A DNA stretch of 15,158 nucleotides from 66-474 sp035249465 (GTDB lineage: Bacteria; Pseudomonadota; Gammaproteobacteria; Xanthomonadales; Rhodanobacteraceae): the NCBI GenBank assembly GCA_035249465.1, contig DATFGL010000092.1, forward strand, positions 1 to 15,158, given 5' to 3'. Shown here in pieces: positions 6,501 through 13,396 of this stretch. Below the pieces are notes generated by a model that was given only the letters and a program-made list of their open reading frames with translations, was not told the origin of the DNA and ran no database searches. Both the position numbers and the translations under genes were made by a program. How positions within the stretch are numbered: the stretch's first letter is position 1; each line of letters starts with the position of its first letter.

Positions 6501-9500
6501 TCATTTTCCGCTCTCGGAAGCCAGCTCGGCATGCGGCTGCCCGCTGCGTTGCTGCAGCCAGTCGCTGAAGCGCTCCATGTACAGATAAATCACCGGCGTG
6601 GTGTACAGGGTCACCAGTTGCGACAGCAGCAGGCCGCCCACGATCGCCACGCCCAGCGGGCGACGCAACTCGGCGCCGATGCCATTGCCCAGCGCCAGCG
6701 GCAGCGCGCCGAACAGCGCGGCGAAGGTGGTCATCATGATCGGCCGGAAGCGCAGCAGGCAGGCGCGGCGGATCGCGTCGTGCGCGTTCATCCCGCGGCG
6801 CCGCGCGGTGATCGCGAAGTCGATCATCATGATCGCGTTCTTCTTCACGATGCCGATCAACAGCACGATGCCGACGATGCCGTCCACCGACAGCGGCATT
6901 CCGAAAATCATCAGCGCCAGCAGCGCACCGACGCCGGCCGGGGGCAATGTCGAGAGGATCGTCAGCGGATGGATGTAGCTTTCGTACAGGACGCCCAGCA
7001 CGATGTAGATCACCACGATCGCCGCCAGCAGCAGCAATGCCTCATTGCCCAGCGACGAGGAGAATTCCGCGGCCTTGCCGATGAACTGCGCGCGCACCTG
7101 CGGAGGCAGGTTCAGCGACGACGTGGCGTTGTTGATCGCGTCCACCGCCTGCGACAGCGAGTAGCCGGGCGCGACGTTGAACGAGACGATCACCGCGGGC
7201 AGCTGGTTCTGGTGCGCGATCACCAGGGGTGCATCGGTGACGGTCGCGCTGGCCAGCGTGGACAGCGGCACGGTGTTGCCGCCGCCGAGCAGGATACCGG
7301 TGTTGGATTGCCCGATGCCGGTCGCGGTGGACGAGTTGGCCGACTTCAGCATGCCGAGGCTGGTGGCATTGGTGCCCGTCAGCGCGCCGCTGGAACCGTT
7401 CGAACGCACGGTCAGCATGTTCATGAGGTCGGAGCGGTTGCGGAACTGGGGCTCGACCTCCAGCACCACGCGGTACTGGTTCTGCTGGGTGAAGATGGTG
7501 GAAATCTGGCGTTGGCCGTAGGCGTCGTAGAGCGTGTCGTCGATGGTCTGCACCGGCACGCCGAGGCGGCTGGCGGCGGTGCGGTCGATGTCGAGTTTCA
7601 GCGCGCGCCCGTTCATCGCGAGGTTGTCGGATACGTCGGCCAGCTCCGGCAGCTGCTTCACAGCCTGCACCACGCGCTGCGCGTTCTTCGCGAGGTCATT
7701 GGAGTCGACCTCGGAAATCGCGTACTGGTATTCGGTCGGTGCGACGGTGGTGTCGAGCGTGATGTCTTGCACCGGCTTCAGGAACAGTTCCACGCCGGGG
7801 ATGCCGGAGACGTCCCTTTGCAGGCTGGCCACGACCTCATCGAGGCTGCCGCGCTGGCCGCGCGGTTTCAGCACGATGCTCACCTGGCCCTGGTTGAGCG
7901 TCGGGTTGATCGAGCCAGCGCCGATGAAGGCGGACACGCCCGCGACAGCGGGATTCCTGCGCAGTGCGGCGGTGACGGCTTCGGTGCTGCGCGACATCGC
8001 CGGGAAGGCGATGTCGTTGTCGGCCTGGACGACGCCGGTGATCAGGCCGGTGTCCTGCTCGGGCAGCAGGTCCTTCGGGATCACCGCGTACAACAGCACG
8101 GTCACCGCGACCGACGCGGCCGCGACCAGGATGGTGGTGCGCCGGTGCACCAGCACCCAGTCCAGGCTGGATTCGTACCAACGCATCATCTTCGCGTAGA
8201 AACCGCGGCGATTTTCCATCGCCTCTTCGTCGCCGGTCGGCAGCGAACCCGGTTTCAGCAGGTACGCGCACATCATCGGCGTCAGCGTCAGGGACACGCC
8301 CATCGAAATCGCGACCGCGATGGTCAGCACCCACGCGAATTCATGGAACAGCCGCCCGGTGACGCCCGGCATCAGCAGCAACGGCAGGAACACCGCGATC
8401 AGCGAAACCGTCAGCGACAGCACCGTGAAACCGATCTCGCGCGAACCGATTTCCGCCGCCTCGCGGCCTTCCTTGCCCTGCTCGAGGTAGCGCACGATGT
8501 TCTCGATCATCACGATCGCGTCGTCCACCACGAAACCGGTGGCGACGGTCAGCGCCATCAGCGACAGGTTGTCCAGCGAGAAGCCCACGAAGGCCATGAT
8601 CGCGAAGGTGCCCATCAGCGATAGCGGCACCGCGACCGCGGGGATGATCGTGGCCCACAGCCGGCGCAGGAACGCGAAGATCACCGCGACCACCAGCGCG
8701 ATCGCGATCAGCAGCGTCATCTCGACGTCGTGTACCGAAGCGCGGATGGTCACCGTGCGGTCGGCGAATACGCTCAAGTGGATGCCCGCGGGCAACACCG
8801 CGCGCAGATCGGGCAGGGTCTGCTCGATCTGGTCGACCGTCTTGATGATGTTGGCGCCGGGCTGGCGGCGGATGTCCAGCAGCACCGCCGGCTTGCCGTT
8901 TGCCCACGCGGCCAGCTGGTCGTTCTCGACGCCGTCCACCACGGTGGCGACATCGGAAAGCCTCACCGGCGCGCCGTTCTTGTACGCGATGATGGTGCCG
9001 CCGTATTCGGCCGCGCTCTGCAACTGATCGTTGGTGCCGATCTCGTAGGTCTGCACCGCGCCATTCAACGAACCCTTGGCGGCGTTGACGTTGGCCTGCG
9101 TCAAGGCGCTGCGCACGTCTTCCATGGTCAGGCCAAGGTTGGCCAGCTTGCCCGGGTCGACCTGCACGCGCACCGCCGGCCGCACGTTGCCGGCGATCGA
9201 AACCAGGCCCACGCCGGGCACCTGCGCGAGTCGCTGCGACAGGATCGAATCGGCGTAGTTGTTGACGTCACGCAACGGCACGCTGTCGGAGGTGAGCGAC
9301 AGCGTCAGGATCGGCGCGTCGGCCGGATTCACCCGGTTGTAAACCGGCGGATAGGGCAGGCTCGATGGCAGGCGCGCGGTGCGCAACGCCGACTGCACAT
9401 CCTGCGAGGCGACGTCGAGGTTGGTGTCCATCGCGAATTGCAGCGTGATGGTCGACAGCCCCGCCGCGCTGTTGGAACTCATCATCGTCAGGCCGGAAAT

Positions 9501-9719
9501 CTGCCCGAGTTGCTGTTCCAGCGGCGTGGTGACCAGCGTCGCGATGGTGGTGGCGCTGGCGCCGGGGTACTGCGTGGTCACCACCAGGCTCGGCGCCTCG
9601 ATCTCGGGCAGCGCGGAAACCGGCAGCGCCTTGTAGCCGATGATGCCTAGCAGCAGCACCGCCGCCATCAATAGCGATGTCGCGATCGGCCGGCGGATGA
9701 AGGTCGAGGAAAAGCCCAT
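6501..9719 (-). CDS. mdtB: RND efflux pump permease subunit, MdtB-like
   Basis: First permease gene of the pair, 1072 residues (E. coli MdtB 1040). It begins MGFSSTFIRRPIATSLLMAA, with periplasmic motifs ALPVSALPEIEAPSLVVTTQ (31-50) and GSLNGAVQTYEIGTNDQLQS (216-235), the latter characteristic of MdtB. The proton relay is GFVVDDAIVMIENI (D399, D400), followed by LVKKNAIMMIDFA in the C-terminal helices. YDAYGQRQISTIFTQQNQYR (731-750) is the usual porter-domain segment. Residues about 773-815 are a Ser/Gly/Thr/Asn-rich stretch that E. coli MdtB lacks and that accounts for the extra length. GGAAA about 7 bases before the ATG is a plausible ribosome binding site. Gaps of 197 bases to mdtA and 207 to mdtC, both holding palindromic repeats, are unusually wide for this operon. 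It should act with the MdtA-like adaptor and an unlinked TolC-type channel. Confidence 0.92.
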   Translation of the reverse strand: MGFSSTFIRRPIATSLLMAAVLLLGIIGYKALPVSALPEIEAPSLVVTTQYPGASATTIATLVTTPLEQQLGQISGLTMMSSNSAAGLSTITLQFAMDTNLDVASQDVQSALRTARLPSSLPYPPVYNRVNPADAPILTLSLTSDSVPLRDVNNYADSILSQRLAQVPGVGLVSIAGNVRPAVRVQVDPGKLANLGLTMEDVRSALTQANVNAAKGSLNGAVQTYEIGTNDQLQSAAEYGGTIIAYKNGAPVRLSDVATVVDGVENDQLAAWANGKPAVLLDIRRQPGANIIKTVDQIEQTLPDLRAVLPAGIHLSVFADRTVTIRASVHDVEMTLLIAIALVVAVIFAFLRRLWATIIPAVAVPLSLMGTFAIMAFVGFSLDNLSLMALTVATGFVVDDAIVMIENIVRYLEQGKEGREAAEIGSREIGFTVLSLTVSLIAVFLPLLLMPGVTGRLFHEFAWVLTIAVAISMGVSLTLTPMMCAYLLKPGSLPTGDEEAMENRRGFYAKMMRWYESSLDWVLVHRRTTILVAAASVAVTVLLYAVIPKDLLPEQDTGLITGVVQADNDIAFPAMSRSTEAVTAALRRNPAVAGVSAFIGAGSINPTLNQGQVSIVLKPRGQRGSLDEVVASLQRDVSGIPGVELFLKPVQDITLDTTVAPTEYQYAISEVDSNDLAKNAQRVVQAVKQLPELADVSDNLAMNGRALKLDIDRTAASRLGVPVQTIDDTLYDAYGQRQISTIFTQQNQYRVVLEVEPQFRNRSDLMNMLTVRSNGSSGALTGTNATSLGMLKSANSSTATGIGQSNTGILLGGGNTVPLSTLASATVTDAPLVIAHQNQLPAVIVSFNVAPGYSLSQAVDAINNATSSLNLPPQVRAQFIGKAAEFSSSLGNEALLLLAAIVVIYIVLGVLYESYIHPLTILSTLPPAGVGALLALMIFGMPLSVDGIVGIVLLIGIVKKNAIMMIDFAITARRRGMNAHDAIRRACLLRFRPIMMTTFAALFGALPLALGNGIGAELRRPLGVAIVGGLLLSQLVTLYTTPVIYLYMERFSDWLQQRSGQPHAELASESGK

Positions 9720-9744
9720 GGGTTTCCGGCGTCAGGTGTGTCGG

Positions 9745-9760
9745 CGGCGGAGCCCCGCCG
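9745..9760. repeat. GC-rich stem-loop upstream of mdtB
   Basis: CGGCGG-AGCC-CCGCCG, a 6-bp stem directly beside repeat copy B1, about 25 bases upstream of the mdtB-like start. It resembles the CGCCGC/GCGGCG second hairpin of other repeat copies and may be a remnant of one. Confidence 0.5.
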
Positions 9761-9765
9761 CTTCT

Positions 9766-9831
9766 CTTCCCCCTTCGGAACGAAGGGCGGAGCGGGAGCG
9801 AACGCGCGCGAAGCGCGACGAGGGGGATGGC
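9766..9831 (+). repeat. Palindromic repeat, CGCGCG-centre type (copy B1)
   Basis: Head hairpin CCCTTCG-GAA-CGAAGGG (9771-9787), then GCGGAGCGGGAGCG, a CGCGCG core and the tail GAGGGGGATGGC. It is an inverted partner of 6390-6456 at roughly 90% identity by eye, about 3.4 kb away. The pair brackets the mdtB-like gene as inverted repeats. Confidence 0.75.
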
Positions 9832-9858
9832 TTTTCGTCACGCGCCATCACACCCCCC

Positions 9859-9909
9859 CGATGCACCTGGCGATGCCAAGTGCATCGACCCCCTTCCCAT
9901 GGAAGGGGG
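9859..9909. repeat. Tandem strong stem-loops after the mdtA stop (copy B2 and a 13-bp stem)
   Basis: The first stem-loop has 13-base arms at 9859-9871 and 9875-9887 with one mismatch around loop GAT. The second has 9-bp perfect arms CCCCCTTCC (9889-9897) and GGAAGGGGG (9901-9909) around CAT, the head hairpin of the repeat family. In the direction of the pump operon these are the first structures after the mdtA stop (8 bases away). Neither is followed by a T-tract, so they look like partial terminators, RNA 3'-end protectors or insulators rather than intrinsic terminators. Confidence 0.6.
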
Positions 9910-9916
9910 TATGCCA

Positions 9917-11230
9917 TCAACGCCTCCGCCCGCGGCCGCCGCTGGATTGGGCCGCGGCCTTGATTTCGGCCGTGGTCGGCGGCGCCGGCACTTCACCGGG
10001 CTTCATGGGATTCACCTTGCTGCCCTGCTTGAGGCGGAACTGTCCCGCGGTGACCACCTCGTCGCCGGTCTTGAGGCCGTGCGTCACGATGATGCCCGCG
10101 TCGCCGGCCTCGCCGCCGGTGGTGACCGGCTGCATGACGACGTACTTGGCCGGCCTGCCGTCGGACGGTTTGGCGTCGGCCGGCGCGCTGCCGCGGGCGC
10201 CCTTGCCACGGCGAGCCTTGGTGCTGCTCGCGGGTGCCGAACTGTCGGCCGCGTTCTGCGGGCGCTTGTCGGTGACCAGCCACACGTAATCGCCGTTCGG
10301 CCCGCGCTGCACGGCCGCGGTCGGCACCACCAGCGCATCGGCATCCACGCTCACCTTCAGTTGCGTGTTGGCGTACTGGCCTGGGAAAAGCTGGTTGTTG
10401 CCATTGGGGAATTCGGCTTTCAACTGGAACGAACCCGTGGACGGGTCGATCTGGTTGCCGATCACCAGCAGCTTGCCGTCGCCCTCGATCACCTTGTTCG
10501 ACGCATCGAGGGTCGCGACGGTCAGCGGCGCCTTGGCCTGCGCGGCGCGCACCTCGTCGAGGTATTTGCCCGCGAGCGTGAAGATCACGTAGATCGGCTG
10601 CGTCTGGGTGACGGTGACGATCGTGGTCGAAGTGGTGATCACGTTGCCGGGATCGACCTGGCGGATACCGGCCAGCCCATCGATCGGCGACGTGACCCTG
10701 GTGAAGCCCAGTTGCACCTGGGTGTCCTGGATGCTGGCGTTGTCCGCGGCGACCGCAGCCTGGTACTGCGCCATTGTGTTCTTCTGCGTGATGCGGTCGA
10801 TCTCGGGGACATACTGTTTGTATTTCGGGTCTTCCGAGCGCTCGTAGTTGGCGCGGGCCGTGGCAAGCTGGGTCTGGTCCTGCGCGCGCTTGGCCATCGC
10901 CTGGTCAAGCTGGGCCTGCAGGGTGCGCGGATCGATTTCCGCCAGCACCTGGCCCTTGGTGACCGGCGCGCCTTCGGTGAAGTCCAGTTTCAGCAATTGG
11001 CCGCCCACCTGCGGCTGCACGTTGACGGTATTGAGCGCCTGCACGGTGCCCTGACTGGTCAGGTAAACCGGCACGTTCTGGGGCGCGGCGGGCACCACGG
11101 TGACAGGGACGGCCTCATCCGCGCCGCCGCTGCCATTGTCCGATTTGCCGGAGCCGGAGAAGATGCGCCACAGGATCAGTGCCACGATGACGATACCGAC
11201 GATCGTCAGGATCCATTTGGTTCGCGACAT
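9917..11230 (-). CDS. mdtA: RND efflux periplasmic adaptor (membrane fusion protein), MdtA-like
   Basis: 437 residues from the ATG at 11230. This links the RND permease trimer to an outer-membrane channel. An uncleaved N-terminal membrane anchor (WILTIVGIVIVALILWRIF, 6-24) is followed by a linker. Next are the barrel-sandwich half (LTSQGTVQALNTVNVQPQVGG, 57-77), the alpha-hairpin (about 100-172), and the second half with GFTRVTSPIDGLAGIRQVDPGNVI (175-198). The beta-barrel contains GSFQLKAEFPNGNNQLFPGQ (266-285), then VVPTAAVQRGPNGDYVWLV. Residues about 322-361 form an Ala/Ser/Lys/Gly-rich insertion in the membrane-proximal domain, and the tail is SSGGRGRRR. I prefer 11230 to the ATG at 11311, because the membrane anchor starts right after it and the extra 27 residues are polar and atypical. 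It is first of the three pump genes; upstream, past a 158-base gap with a long palindrome, is the peptide transporter. Confidence 0.9.
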   Translation of the reverse strand: MSRTKWILTIVGIVIVALILWRIFSGSGKSDNGSGGADEAVPVTVVPAAPQNVPVYLTSQGTVQALNTVNVQPQVGGQLLKLDFTEGAPVTKGQVLAEIDPRTLQAQLDQAMAKRAQDQTQLATARANYERSEDPKYKQYVPEIDRITQKNTMAQYQAAVAADNASIQDTQVQLGFTRVTSPIDGLAGIRQVDPGNVITTSTTIVTVTQTQPIYVIFTLAGKYLDEVRAAQAKAPLTVATLDASNKVIEGDGKLLVIGNQIDPSTGSFQLKAEFPNGNNQLFPGQYANTQLKVSVDADALVVPTAAVQRGPNGDYVWLVTDKRPQNAADSSAPASSTKARRGKGARGSAPADAKPSDGRPAKYVVMQPVTTGGEAGDAGIIVTHGLKTGDEVVTAGQFRLKQGSKVNPMKPGEVPAPPTTAEIKAAAQSSGGRGRRR

Positions 11231-11309
11231 GCGAATGCGTCCAGGTTGCTGATGCGTGTGTTCGACCGTGGCCGCGGCGAGTGGTTCGCCGCGTGGCTCA
11301 TGCGGTGGC

Positions 11310-11365
11310 ATTAAATTACCCGATCATGCGCGTAGACGCCCCTGCCGAACGGCATGCCGTTCGGC
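11310..11365 (-). promoter_or_regulatory. Candidate mdtA promoter/operator: perfect 22-bp palindrome beside an A+T-rich -10-like site
   Basis: A perfect palindrome at 11344-11365 (arms GCCGAACGG and CCGTTCGGC around CATG) lies in the gap between the peptide transporter stop and the mdtA start. Read on the minus strand, an isolated A+T-rich stretch TAATTTAAT follows (11310-11318), the only such island in this GC-rich gap. If TTTAAT is the -10 box, the palindrome sits upstream of it, around and above the -35 position, as expected for an operator. No good -35 hexamer is seen. The palindrome could instead be the transporter's 3' stem-loop, though no T-tract follows on the minus strand. Confidence 0.4.
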
Positions 11366-11388
11366 CATGACATCCGTCACAAACGGTT

Positions 11389-12990
11389 TTATTGCTCGGA
11401 CGCGGCGGTCGGCATGCCCTTGGCCGAGTCGGGAAGGCCGGCGTAGCCAGCGTAAGTGGCGTGCGCCTTGTCCAGTCCGCGGATCAGCGGAAGCACCGCC
11501 AGCGCGATGATGGTGCAGGCCACGCCCGCAACGCCCAGCCAATTGAACAGGCGGGTGTAGATCGGCATCATCTGCACCGGATCGGTGATCGTTTCCGGCA
11601 CGCTCGCGAACGAGGCCACGATGCCGCCGAGGTATTGCGCGACACCCGACGCGACGAAGTAGGCGCCCATCATGAAGCCGCCCATCCGCGCCGGCACGTA
11701 GCGCGCCACGAAGGCAAGCCCGAGGCCGCTGGTCAAAAGCTCGCCGAGCGAACCGAAGCCGTAGCCGCCCACCATGACCCACTGGGAGGTCTTGCCGGGC
11801 TCGGTGGTGAAGTGACCGGCCGCGCCATAAATGAAGAAACCGACCGCGACCGCGAGGAAGCCGAACGCGAACTTGGCCGCGATCGAGAGATCCTTGCCGC
11901 GCCTGGCGAAATGCGTGTAGGTGAAAGCGAGGATCGGGCTGAGCGCGAAGATCCACAGCGGGTTCAAGGCCTGGAACTGCGCCGGATCCCAATTGAACAA
12001 GTGCGCGCCGAACAGGCGGAACGCGGGATCGACGTCTCGCAGTGCGAACAGGTTCAGCGAGGTGGACATCTGCTGGTAGAAGATGAAAAAGAACACCGTC
12101 TCGACCACCAGGATCAGGGCGATGATCAGGCCGGGCCGCTCGCGGCTTTCGGACTTCGTGATCAGGTAGGCGAAGATCGCCAGCACGCACGCACCTGCGG
12201 TGTACACGAAGACCTTCGCGACCGTGCCGTAGCGCAGGATGATCGTGGAAATCGCCACCACCACCACGCCGCCCGCGAGCACCGCCAGCAGCTTCCAGAA
12301 CTTGAAGGGCTGGTGGTCGGGTTCCGAACCGATGTGATTCAGCGTGTGCCGCATCACGGCGTAATTGCCGAGGCCCACCAGCAGGCCCACGCAGCACACC
12401 GCGAAGGCCACGTGCCAGCCGAGGCCGTCACCGAACAGGCTGGATGCATTCGGCAGCCAGGCCAGTTGGCCGTTGTACGGCGCGTTGAAATAGTTCTTGA
12501 TGACCGGCGTCAGCAGCATCGAGAAGGTCGAGCCGATGTTCACCGCCATGTAGTAGAGGGTGAAGGCGGCGTCGATCTTGGCGTCGTCGCCCTCGTAAAT
12601 CTTGCGCACCAGATTGCCGGCGTTGGCCTTGAACAGGCCGTTGCCCACCACGATCACGCCCAGCGCCACGAACAGGAACATCGAACTGTGCGCCGGCACC
12701 ACCATCAATGCATAGCCGATCGCCAGCACCACCGCGCCCAGCAGCATGGTGTGGCGCGTGCCGAAGAACTTGTCGCCGACCCAGCCGCCGATCGCGGGCG
12801 ACACGTAGATCAGCGCGGCCGCCGCGCTCCAGGTCAGGTTCGCCGGGGTGTCCTGGAAGCCCAGCCGCTGCACCATGTAGTAAATGATCAGCGCCTGCAT
12901 GCCGTAGTAGCCGAAGCGCTCCCACATCTCGATCAGGAACACGGTCGAGAACGAGCGGGTCTTGGAAACGGTCGGCATGGCGGAATTCAT
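11389..12990 (-). CDS. Proton-dependent oligopeptide transporter (POT/PTR2 family, DtpA-like)
   Basis: A 533-residue inner-membrane symporter of di-/tripeptides with protons, major facilitator superfamily. The defining first-helix motif ExxERFxxYG is present as EMWERFGYYG (21-30). Other landmarks are GDKFFGTRHTMLLGA (72-86), GLFKANAGNLV with the conserved helix-4 lysine (K121), LYYMAVNIGS (145-154, the PTR2 F-Y-x-x-I-N-x-G signature with L for F), and FFFIFYQQMSTSLNLFA and GSLGELLTSGLGLAFVARYVPARMGGFMMGAYF in the C-terminal bundle. About 14 helices are expected. The ATG at 12990 is used; a second in-frame ATG lies at 12978. A weak AGGGG lies about 13 bases upstream of the first. The gene is divergent from thyA and lies upstream of the pump genes on the same strand. 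The exact substrate cannot be read from the sequence. Confidence 0.93.
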   Translation of the reverse strand: MNSAMPTVSKTRSFSTVFLIEMWERFGYYGMQALIIYYMVQRLGFQDTPANLTWSAAAALIYVSPAIGGWVGDKFFGTRHTMLLGAVVLAIGYALMVVPAHSSMFLFVALGVIVVGNGLFKANAGNLVRKIYEGDDAKIDAAFTLYYMAVNIGSTFSMLLTPVIKNYFNAPYNGQLAWLPNASSLFGDGLGWHVAFAVCCVGLLVGLGNYAVMRHTLNHIGSEPDHQPFKFWKLLAVLAGGVVVVAISTIILRYGTVAKVFVYTAGACVLAIFAYLITKSESRERPGLIIALILVVETVFFFIFYQQMSTSLNLFALRDVDPAFRLFGAHLFNWDPAQFQALNPLWIFALSPILAFTYTHFARRGKDLSIAAKFAFGFLAVAVGFFIYGAAGHFTTEPGKTSQWVMVGGYGFGSLGELLTSGLGLAFVARYVPARMGGFMMGAYFVASGVAQYLGGIVASFASVPETITDPVQMMPIYTRLFNWLGVAGVACTIIALAVLPLIRGLDKAHATYAGYAGLPDSAKGMPTAASEQ

Positions 12991-13027
12991 GTGCGGGGAA
13001 CACCCCTGTAGCGGAACGATCGGTCAA

Positions 13028-13060
13028 GCCTACCCGAACCGCAGCTGAATTTGGGTAGGC
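13028..13060. promoter_or_regulatory. Inverted repeat in the peptide transporter leader
   Basis: Arms GCCTACCC (13028-13035) and GGGTAGGC (13053-13060) are perfectly complementary over 8 bp, extendable by three more pairs including one G-T, around a 17-base loop. It lies 38-70 bases upstream of the transporter start on the minus strand. It could be an operator for a dimeric regulator or an mRNA leader hairpin; the sequence does not say which. Confidence 0.4.
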
Positions 13061-13148
13061 GCTGGATGCAGGTAACGGACATCGCAGCGGGGCTCGCGCC
13101 CCTTTCACCAAACGGGCCGCCGTGTGGTGGCGTGGGTTTGTGGGTGCC

Positions 13149-13261
13149 GCAAGAGCCATCCCCTCGGTCCCCCTTCCCATGGAAGGGGAAAGACAAGCGT
13201 GCTCCGATATGCGTCACCCCCTTCCGCAGGGAGGGGGTCGCCGCGAAGCGGCGGGGGGATG
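13149..13261. repeat. Composite palindromic repeat upstream of thyA (copy C)
   Basis: Two half-elements point away from each other. The left half reads GCAAGAGCCATCCCC, then the hairpin CCCCTTCC-CAT-GGAAGGGG (13170-13188). A ~27-base spacer follows, then the right half with a CCCCCTTCC-type hairpin (13217-13236, one G-T pair) and the second hairpin CGCCGC-GAA-GCGGCG (13239-13253), ending GGGGGATG. The outer ends (CATCCCC/GGGGGATG) are inverted. The same arrangement in the same orientation occurs just after thyA. Confidence 0.8.
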
Positions 13262-13396
13262 TCCTCTTGCGATGATCTCGCGTTCCGCGGGTGTTTGCTT
13301 CACCTTCGCGGGCAAGGGGGAAGCGAATGCGCCGAAGGAAAAGGGGCCGTGTCCGGACTGCTATCCTTCTTGCGATCCAGGTTCATCATTCACGCC

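Larger units (their letters stand above)
12991..13396. other. Divergent intergenic region between the peptide transporter and thyA
   Basis: 406 bases holding an inverted repeat at 13028-13060, the composite palindromic repeat at 13149-13261, and 135 bases of thyA leader with GGGG/CCTT-rich sequence. The divergent promoters of the transporter and thyA must lie here, but I can place no convincing -35/-10 pair. An open frame running from 13124 into thyA is not considered coding. There is no strong ribosome binding site before thyA; the nearest purine block is AGG, about 15 bases upstream. Confidence 0.6.

Noticed and set aside
6531..8624. 697-codon plus-strand open frame over the mdtB-like gene
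   Set aside because: Antisense shadow with biased composition (HHDR/QRQRH-type runs) and no recognisable domain.
11374..11393. CCGT-ACGG hairpin followed by TTTTATT on the plus strand, resembling an intrinsic terminator
   Set aside because: No plus-strand gene precedes it, the stem is only 4 bp, and it overlaps the stop of the minus-strand transporter gene.
13124..13396. N-terminal extension of thyA in the same frame
   Set aside because: The extension translates the palindromic repeat; the standard ThyA start MQIYLDLLRDVL lies at 13397.
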